From: Ottelia alismoides
Taxonomy: Eukaryota > Streptophyta > Magnoliopsida > Alismatales > Hydrocharitaceae
Reading direction: 5' to 3'
Length of the DNA: 64,000 nucleotides
Assembly (NCBI GenBank): GCA_037367405.1
Contig: JAZKJV010003270.1
Coordinates: 62,001-126,000 of the forward strand
Part shown: one piece after another, positions 55,233 to 64,000 of the stretch
Position numbering within the stretch: position 1 is the first letter of the stretch
How the letters are laid out: each line of letters opens with the position of its first letter
Made by a program: the position numbers and the translations under genes
Notes under the pieces: model-generated
Seen by the model: the letters and a program-made list of their open reading frames with translations, nothing else
Database searches by the model: none
What the model was told of the DNA's origin: nothing

Positions 55233-58200
55233 TGATGAATCTCCATTTCATCACCTTTATTCTATCATTTTGGCCTTAGAAACCCTAGCTAATGCATGTA
55301 AATTACATCAATTTGTACAAAATAGCATTCATCATTTGTTGCATTTATTGTGTAAATAATAAGGTTTTTAATGTCAAAACTATATAATAGAGAGAATAAA
55401 AGAAAAGGAATAAAATATCGAAGATATTTTATGACCCTAAACCCCAAGATCAAGTCAAGAATTGAGTTGGTCGACTAGGAATAAAGATGGGGGAGATAAT
55501 GGCCAAAAATCCAATACATACCCAATTCATTTGTTCATTATTTATTCATTTTTGACACATATATTATTATTTATTATTTATGCATTAAATAAAGAAACTT
55601 TGAACATGAAAGTTGTAGATAATAATGTAAATAAAAATACAAAATTGAGTTTGTACAAAAATACTATATAGAGTACTTTTTATACCCAAAATAAAAAGCC
55701 AAAATCCTAACTTCACAGACCATATATTTCAAATAAAAATCAAAATGTATCAAAATTACCGCTAATTCTATATAACTTTTTATAAGATATATAATGGAGA
55801 TGGTTTCATATTTTCTGGAATTACGGTGTGAAAGTCAGGTTTTAAGCCCTCTTTGTCATTATACATGATTAAAATATTCAATTTATTTATCCTTCATTAT
55901 TTCTACCAATTCGTATTTTTATAATTTTATAATTATTATTTATAGCTTATGTACATATTAAAACCAAAATAAAACCAAAAAGAAAAGACAAAATAAAATA
56001 AGCCTATAAATATATAGGCAAAATACCTATAATTATAAATATATATAAATAAAAGGGAAACATATTCTTTTATTCTCTATTCATCCCTATTTTGATAGTG
56101 TAAATATTATTCATATTCTATTAAAAATGTCAAAACCAAAATAAAACTCAATAAAATAAATTAAAATAAATAATGTATATAAAACATAGATAAAATACCT
56201 ATAAGTCATACCTTTTTTATTTAGTGTACAAATAATATCATAAAAATAAAATAAAAATATATTTATATACATAAAAATAAGTTATAAATGTATAAAAATA
56301 AAAGAATAAAAAATTAAAATCAAATATACAAAATAAAAAAATAGTCAAAATATAGGCTAATATACCTATAGATACACCATTAAAAATAAACTACTAATAA
56401 ATAACACCAAAACATTTAATAAAAATCATAATAAAATAATACATTAAATAAAAACATTTTTATTTTATGATAAAAAATTAATAAAATCATTCACTATTTA
56501 TAAATAAATATTTTTCAAGTAAATTTTTGATTTGTTGTTTTGCGAGCTGACGTGGCCCAATCACGTCGCTCGGACTGTTGACTTCCAGTCAACTACCTCC
56601 CCCGCCTTATGACGTGATGCAGCTTGTCTATCCCAGCGATTTTGTGCCTTTTTTACCAGGCATCCCGTTTCTCAATCGTGATCGCTTCCTTCATGCAAAA
56701 TGATCATTGGTCATTGTACATACATGCCAGCTACTTTAATCTCTTGTAAATACGCTCAAATCATCGCAATCAGCCGGTCAATAAGGGTATTCACCTTGTT
56801 CTATAAATAACCACCTCTATCTTCCATGCATTCTTTGGTCACTTTCTCGAGACTAGGAGGCCTCGTCTTGGATTCAGCTAGTCTTCTCATGACAGGAGGA
56901 GGTGGTTCGAGGTCTGGCAAAGCCCCAGGAGGATGGGGTGCACCCACGACCGTCAACTCCGGCAACCCTGCTCCCTGGGCAATCCCCAGGTATAAGAGAT
57001 ATTTTTCTTTGCCCTTTTTAATTGCAATTAGCTGTAGGTTTAAGTTTTAGCTCTTAGTTAGGTTTGGATTAGTCACAGTAGTGTAAGGGATCATTTGCGT
57101 AGGTCGTCGAAGCGGAGCTCCGGCGAGCTCCTTCGAGCGTGATCAATCTTCTTTCTGACTCCCCCTCCATCGTCATATTCTTCCTCGTCCCTTCTACTCC
57201 ATCCCATGCCCCTTCATTCACCGTGCTCCCCTTTGGAGCACGCTATCGGGTATCCACCTCCGTTGCTCTGCCGGACACCTCCATCGCGTCCCACTTCCAC
57301 TCCTCGCTGCATAATAAGCTCCCCAAACCCCTTCTTTCCTTGCGCGCACATTTCTTGTAGGTCTGGAGGGCCAAGGGACCCTCGAGGGTCGACTTTTGTT
57401 GAAATCAAAGGTACTTGGAGCTCCCTCTATTCCTAGACTTCGCCTGACCACACCGGTGCTCCAGGTGCCTAGTTGAGCCTATCCACCAACGCGGAGGACC
57501 ACCAGGAACAAGAAGAGAAGCTCGGCGGTGACGGAAAGGGTCAGAGGAGCCCGCAATGATCGATTGAAACTTGCCCAAAGCGAGTTGCTTCCCTGTTCTT
57601 CCACCCTCCTCAACAACTGTTCAATCAAGCGTCGCGTGCCAGATGCCACAGGAGATGTCTGATCAAGCTCGCCTTCGACCATCAGATCGCTCACCACGAT
57701 TTAATCTCAGTTGTTGATCGCTGAAACGTCATCGCACGACGAGGACATGACAAATGTCAAGTGAGATCCTCTTCACCGTCCATCATGCCACTTATGGGGT
57801 AATTTTCACATTCTGCCCTGCCTTTTTGTATAAATACAATTTAGTCGTGTAAAATTAACTATAATTGGGAAATTTTGCTAGAAGGCCCTTCTATTTCTTT
57901 AAATTCCATTTGGGTCCATTCCACATCACCTCAAGTGTTGTCCCCTGTGAGGTGGCGATATTGCAGGTACACCCCTTTGACTTTTGTATTTATATTCAGT
58001 CCAATAAAATTTGAATCACGTTGTATATTTTTGTAAAATTTTTTGGAAGGTTCTGTACTTATTTATTATTGCATTTTGGTCCTTCCTAGGCAGAGTCACG
58101 TGTAGTTCCATGTGATGGTCATTTTGCACACTTAGCCTTGATATTTTTATATTAAAAAATTTGTTCAATAAAAAAGAAATGATGACATATATTTTTGGGT

Positions 58201-59199
58201 TATTTGCATGGAGCCCCCTGATATTTATTTTATTTACAAAATTCCCCTGGAAGGACATATATTTTTGTGCTCTTTGTCTATTTATTAAAAATACCTATTG
58301 TACTCTTTAACTTATAAAATATCAAAAAAAATTAAAATGTTCCTTAAAATTCCAAAAAAATTATATATAATATATTTTATCCTATCTTATTTATATACCA
58401 AAAATTACTAAAATGGAAAAACAAGAAGCCTAAAAATTGGAAAACCCCAAAATATTTTAAAAAAATTCTAAAAATTAAAAAATCCAAAAATTTGTTTTTT
58501 TTGTTTTATAATTTTCTTTATATAAATATTTATATTTTAAAATTTATTTGGTTAGTTTTGGAACTTATTTGATATTTTTAATATTCAAATCAATATTGTA
58601 CTATATATTTAATTCATAATTTGGGTTAATTTTGACTTTAAAAATACCTAAAAAGTAGCAAAAATTCCTGGAAAATTACAAAAATATTAAAAAAATCTAA
58701 AAAATCCAAAAACAATTTATTCTCTATATTTTGACTATTTTTACGTATTTATATATCTATAGAATCTATATACCTTATTTTGTACATAAATATATTTATA
58801 TATCTTATATATTTAAATAAAAAAAGAAGAAATATAAAAATTGAAAATTAAAAAGGGAAATACAAAAATATAAACAAAAAAAATAAAAAAGAAATAAAAA
58901 ATACATAAATTTAAAACTGCATTAAAAGATCTATGTATATACATGATGAATAACTAGGTTGTACATAAATAACCTTAGGCTACCATTTTGCTCTCCATGG
59001 TTTTGACCTCTTCATGCTTTCTTGCTATGCATCTTATGGTAGGGAAAAAAATAAATTTTAACCTCACTTGTGTTATTCATTGCCTTTATTATATTATGGG
59101 TTAATTGTTGACTAATTGGTAATTATTGAGTGGTCAACTGATCGACTGCAGTTTGACCTTGTGAAACCATGCGACCCTCAGATCTTTCTTGATTATCCG
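55233..59199 (+). repeat. G5 5' LTR
   Basis: Just under 4 kb, starting TGATGAATC with the inverted repeat at its tip. AT-rich outer parts flank a GC-rich island at about 56530-57790. The last bases before the PBS are mutated (TCCGA), so the exact end is uncertain by 1-3 bp. Short GC-rich ORFs in the island are not called. Confidence 0.87.
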
Positions 59200-59200
59200 A

Positions 59201-59218
59201 TGGCACGGTTGCCTGGGA
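59201..59218 (+). other. G5 primer binding site (tRNA-Asp type)
   Basis: TGGCACGGTTGCCTGGGA matches TGGCGCCGTTGCCGGGGA at 15 of 18 positions. Confidence 0.82.
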
Positions 59219-61123
59219 GAATTGAGCGTAGCCTAGCTTATGTCATTCATATTTCTGTATAGTTGTTTATTTTTGATTTATTGCTGTCAATATTTATTGA
59301 ATTATTGATTTATTGATTCAAATTTCATTCAACAATTCTTTCTCTATAGCTTAGTTGAGTTCAGTTGATTCATTATGCTAATACCATCTTCTTGTGACTT
59401 TGATGCGAGGGCCCGCCACGCGAGGACGACTTTTTAGGAGGTTGATGCAGCCACGCTTGGAGCAAGCTGGTCTTCTCTTTATGATCAACTGGAGAGAGTA
59501 TCATGGAAGCAAAGAGAGGGATTTAGTTTAGAAATAGATTAAATTGCATTTATGTAATTATTGGTGAGAGAGAGAGAGACAATTTTGGCATGTATTTTAA
59601 CTTGGACTCTACTCTCCACAACGAGGTCTAGTACTTGGGTGTCTGTTCACCTGGGGGCCTCGTCGCAGTTTTCCGAGTTTTTCTCGCCTTCTTTTATTTT
59701 GTTTTCCACCGTTTTGAGTTTTTCACCTTATTTTATTTTGTTTTATGTGCATGGAGTGCCTAGACATAGGTTGCTTGACTCGGTAACTAGGTCTAAACCG
59801 TAATAAGAATCCCTTTTCATACATTCCTTTACATTTGGATCTAGTCAAAATAATAATGTTAGTAAATTCAGACTTGAGACCGTGTACCAAGAGAGGTTGT
59901 ATACAACGCGTGCAGGACTCGTTGTGGTGGGCATTGATTGGCATCAGAGACCAGACCTTGGTCTCACTTCTGAATAACTAACAACTGGTTCTTCACGATT
60001 AATAGCAACTACTGTTTATGACGATTTTGTCGATTGCACACCGCCATGTAGAATAGGTTTAAAAATTCTTTTTTGCATACCACATGGAGAGAGCTGGGAA
60101 GCACTATAAGTCCTCTAACTCAGCATGCACCATTAGATTCAATGGTCAGACTTCCATCATTGAATCGACTTGCACGACTTTTTCGCTATCTCCCTATGAT
60201 TTTGAGCACCTAGGACTTAAATAAAAATCTACAAAACATTAGGCGCTTGTATGAAAACAGATCCAAATAAAGTAAAAACCTAAAAATTTGACCTTAATTA
60301 AAATCTGTAATGAACTATCATTGTCTTGGGTTCATAAAGCCCTCATTATTTTCAGGTACCTTCGGAGGGGACCAAACCCCCTCCCAAGAACGAGGGACGA
60401 CCCACTAAGTATTAGAGCCCCAAATCCCGTCTCTAACTGCCTTGTGTATCGCCTGAATTTCTGAAGAAATGGCGCTTTTATCGTACGTGACCGAGTAGGA
60501 CCTTGTCAATGATGGTGTTCCCGCCTTGTGTAGAACGCCGACATGGTCTGAAGTACTAAACATAGGCCACACCTTCACGGGGCTGTCTCTCTCATAGGTT
60601 TGCATCTGAGTAGGTTCTTGCATGCTCACGGGTGATTCCGTTGCGAACGAGAATCAAAGTAGCGGTTTCACCTATCAGCTTCCTCTCTATATTTCTTTGG
60701 CTGAGTAGGGATCTAGGAAGGGTTACAAGGACCTCAAAAAAGGCATACTACAGGTTACAAAGTAGGAGGACAAGTACGTGATACTTTTCTAGTAGTACAC
60801 TCTCTCCTACAGGGTTAGCATGCTAAGGCCTTGTTAAAAGATATGCCTGAAAATAACAATTATAAAAATGAAAAGATAATAAATAACCGCACCTTCACAG
60901 CTTCACATGGCATGAGTTGGTGAACCCAGCTTTGTATAATGTTTGTATGGATCTAGATTAAGATTCAAAAAATAAAGTCCCGCGTATTTGCACAAAAAGA
61001 TTGCCATATGTCTTCCACTTGATCCCTGCTCAATTCGAGCCTTTCTACTATTTTACACTCCATTTTTCTCCTTTTTTGACCACCGTATCTTTCCTCCTCC
61101 ATCGATCTCCTTTTTGCTTCACG
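59219..61123 (+). mobile_element. G5 leader
   Basis: 1.9 kb, non-coding. It has a (GA)n run at ~59563-59579, the conserved hairpin 59638-59651 and the CATGGAGAGAGCTGGGAAGC block at 60083-60102. The 60411-60629 stretch is conserved with G3 but not in a coding pattern. Confidence 0.75.
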
Positions 61124-63560
61124 ATGTCGATCATGGATAGCTTAGTCGGAACCCCGTCAACACCTGCATCGATTCCATTGACTCAACTTCATCAATTATT
61201 CGAGGCTATTCCCGAGAACCCAATCTGAACCTTGCGGGTCGATCTCCAGACTCCTTGTCTTCTATCCACCCTTCTAGAGTACCCAATAAGCTGGGATCAC
61301 CTTTGTCCCACCTTCGATGTTGTGAATAAGGGTCGATTATGGCCTGCATCTTTTTCTTTCACAACACTCTGGAATTGACCCTAATTCAAGAACCATCTTG
61401 GCAGCTGAAGATTCAATTGTAAGCGGTCTGATTGGAATGTTTTTCACAGTGTAGATAGAAGACACTCCCAATTCGAGATCCAAACACGGAATTCATCTCT
61501 TAGGACTTGGACCCTGAAATGGCTACTCAAGGACAGCCACCTTCCCATCCAGAGCAGGGATAGATGCCTGATCAAAATATGGTCAACGCTCAGTTATTGG
61601 CATCTATCCAGGCCATTCAGCAGTAGATGATAGAGCAAGCCTCAGTACAAACTGTGTTTCAAGATATGCTAAATGATGTCATGAACAGACAAGGAAAAGG
61701 AGGAGGAGGCAAACCAGGAGGAGGAGGAGACGAGGACCCCGTGAGAACCCCGACGAAGAAGATCCAGAACAAGGGAGGCCAAAACCTACACTAAAAGAGA
61801 CATATAATCCTGGAGACAACTAGATGACCGAGTGGATCCTCATACCACTGGTGCATGCTCACTTCGAGATAAAGCTCCAGTTCCTTGATCTTCTCCCTTC
61901 TTTCTATGGGAACATCAGCGAAGAGTCGTACATTCACCTGTAGCAATTTTCGCGCATCTGTCGTACTACCCACTACCCCAATGTTCCATTGGATATAGTG
62001 AAGATGATGGCATGGGAGGAGAGCAAGGAACTGAAGTCATTGCCTTATATTGGGTCAATCATTTGGGAATGGTCGTAATGACATAGGAGGAGCTGAAGTC
62101 CACTTTCCCGTATAAGTTCTATCCTCTCGACCAGCTCAACCAGATGCGAGCCAGAATTAGCAACTTCTCTTAAGGGGCACATGAGAGCATTCACGAAGCC
62201 TGAGAGAGATTCACATACCTGCAGGAGAAATGACACCACCATGAAATTCCAAGGACCAGTTTGGTCCAACACTTCTTCGAGGTCCTGAACATGGAAAACC
62301 AATGGCTCTTTAATGCAACCTATGGGGGATCCCACTTCAACAAGAATGAAAATGTGGTTTGGCAAATTTTTGAGGAAATGGCCGAAGGAGAGGCCCTACT
62401 CTCTTCATCTAAAGCATATGTGAAGCAACCACCGATCCTCCAGAAACAAGTCCATATGGAAGCGTCTAGTGAGGTGGAGAGAGATGAAAGCTCCAACCTC
62501 AGCATCATCAGGGCCATCTCTCAATGATTGATATTATTTATAAGTGATCACAAGACCTCGAGAAACTCGCTGTGAATGAAAAGAGGATGCAAAATCTGGA
62601 CAAACTAGACCAGATCACTAAGCAGTCGGAGCTGCTAGTGGGCATCATCAGTTCGGTTCAGTCAGCGACACCATACGTAGAAGCTCCAGCTGAGAAGAAA
62701 GATGAGACATCATCGCCTCAACAACCTCAATCGAGCCAGCAATCACCGACAATCCAGCATGTGTACTACGTGCAAGCGTCCAATAAGGGCCCATCGGAGC
62801 AGCAGATGGTTGTCCACCAGCCAAACTTCCTTCCATCATTGGATCCAGCCTTTCCACCACCACCCTTGATTCTAGAAGTAAATGGTGTTTGGAGTGACGA
62901 TGCACAGATGACCCATCCTACCGGGCATTCCCAAGGCCAGCAACAAGCCAATCGATAACCACCAACCCTAGGTGGATGATTTGGGCAGTCCTCACAACCT
63001 CCGCCACAGTATCACCGGCCTCCTCAGTATCACAACCAATGGAGGCAGCACCAGCAGTACCAGCAGCCGTAATACTGCCAGCCACAGCCCTACCACCAGT
63101 ATGCGGATGCCCCACCTCCACAGTACCAGAACTATCCTCCTCCCGCTTTCCATCATTATCAACTTCCTTCACCACCTCAGCACCACAAGCAGTTATAGCC
63201 TCAGCCCCAACACTCTCAGCACCATCACGGTCCGCCCGCTGAATCTTCTGAGGCGAACCCTATGAACCCAACCCTTGATTGCTTAGCCTAGCTTATCAAA
63301 GGCCTAGTAGATATGACAAGGAAGTTAGATGACCTAACCGCCATGAAAACCACCATACTGGCTCAGGTCGAAGACAACCCCAACAGGTTCAAGAAAAGAG
63401 AGCAGGTAGAATGTGATGTCCTATCTATGCTTGTGGAGTCGGATGAATGTACTATTGTTTTATCTAATGATGCCACTCTCAGGAGCGGTAGGTCCTTGCC
63501 TCCACCTGCCACCAACAAGGGGAAGAATAAAGCTTCAGGTGAATCATCATCTTCTGCATA
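61124..63560 (+). pseudogene. gag: G5 gag (decayed)
   Basis: Starts MSIMDSLVGTPSTPAS at 61124. Stops and frame changes are frequent. TAG at 61624 lies in a QAIQQ*-M context that aligns with the first G3 gag stop. The capsid core is readable in pieces at 61790-62520, ending in NKNENVVWQIFEEMAEGEA. A coiled, acidic part and a Pro/Gln-rich segment with HVYYVQ and LILEVNGVWSDD follow in another frame (62572-62958). A Gln/Tyr/Pro-rich tail leads to a DLTAMKTTILAQVEDNPNRF block and the 'LRSGR' mark (63313-63561). Confidence 0.85.
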
Positions 63561-64000
63561 AACCGTGCTAGCTATAGGAGCAGGTGAGGAAGAAGGAGGA
63601 GAAGCCATTCTAGCTACCATCCACCACCATCCTCATCACCAAAAAGAACAAAAAATCAGAAAAAGAAAAAAGACCAAAAAGATGCTCGCCATCGAAGTGA
63701 AGTCGTGCCAACCATGGAGGAGCAGGCAGCCGCAGCCGATCCTATGCCAACCGAAGGAGCGGAGGCCTCACGTTTTTCCTATCCACCTGCACCAGCATCT
63801 CATCTTCCAGAGTGTACTCCTTTTTATAACCTAGACGCACAACATATTGTGGGCAAGTTTGTTGTAAATAAAGACTCTGTTTCAGAATTTCAGTCATGTA
63901 GATATTCCTTTTCCTGATGCAATAGAAAAATCCAAAAAAATGAAAAAAAGTGCATTGTCTGACCCTGGTGTTGTGGATATTATTAAGAACATGACTATTA
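63561..64000 (+). pseudogene. G5 gag-pol linker, cut by window end
   Basis: Matches the region of G3 between 'LRSGR' and the protease: the PECTPFYNLDAQHIVGKFVV block corresponds to the G3 ESTPFCHLPVNNNTYNIL block. At least one frame change is present. The protease would lie just beyond the window. Confidence 0.7.

Larger units (their letters stand above)
55233..64000 (+). mobile_element. G5: 5' part of an Athila-like Ty3/gypsy element
   Basis: Plus-strand element running off the window end: LTR 55233-59199, PBS 59201-59218, leader, gag from 61124. It is related to G3 throughout but clearly a different family (leader about 73% identical over 219 aligned bases). It is inserted in the 5' LTR of G4, and the presumed left target duplication is GTAAC (55228-55232). 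Confidence 0.88.

Overview
This window looks like a block of nested LTR retrotransposons from the nuclear genome of a flowering plant. I see no host gene, no rRNA or tRNA gene, no CRISPR array and nothing bacterial. The case rests on AT-rich sequence with GC-rich islands, plant-type Ty3/gypsy (Athila-like) and Ty1/copia proteins, tRNA-Asp-type and initiator-tRNA-Met-type primer binding sites, and long terminal repeats of 2.5-4 kb. The species cannot be read from the sequence.

Seven elements are present, named here by order. G1 (minus strand) shows only its 5' leader (1-1111), a PBS and a complete ~4 kb LTR (1132-15726). That LTR is split by C1, a complete but dead Ty1/copia element (1833-12440, target duplication AATTT on both sides). 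C1's 5' LTR carries a small Mutator-like MITE with a 9-bp target duplication. G2 (minus) is an Athila-like element with a truncated 3' LTR (16507-18336), a 3' non-coding region (18337-20344), one protease-bearing ORF region (38919-40314), a leader, a PBS and a 5' LTR (41763-45578). It shows no capsid core, RT or integrase. G3 (plus, 20345-38918) sits inside G2 and is nearly full length: LTR, PBS, leader, gag-protease-RT-RNase H-integrase, 3' non-coding region, PPT and LTR. C2 (46845-50639) is a 5'-truncated relative of C1, inserted in the protease of G4 (minus, 50640-55232). G4 keeps protease, gag, leader, PBS and the first ~160 bp of its 5' LTR. That LTR is interrupted by G5 (plus, 55233 to the window end), which shows its 5' LTR, PBS, leader and a decayed gag.

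Every coding region is broken. Many nonsense codons are one C-to-T (or G-to-A) step from a Gln, Arg or Trp codon, as expected for long-methylated DNA. Catalytic residues are lost in the RT and integrase of C1 and in the RT of G3. C2 still has an intact RT catalytic Asp pair.

The most interesting structure is non-coding. (1) G3 and G2 both carry an array of hairpins in the 3' region, and several hairpins end in a copy of the element's own polypurine tract. (2) An inverted repeat sits at the 5' tip of the LTR in all five Athila-like families, weakened in G3. (3) A 20-bp perfect palindrome lies just after the G3 PBS, with two further conserved leader blocks. These look like functional RNA or DNA elements of the retrotransposon life cycle. 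I cannot say from sequence alone whether they have been described before.
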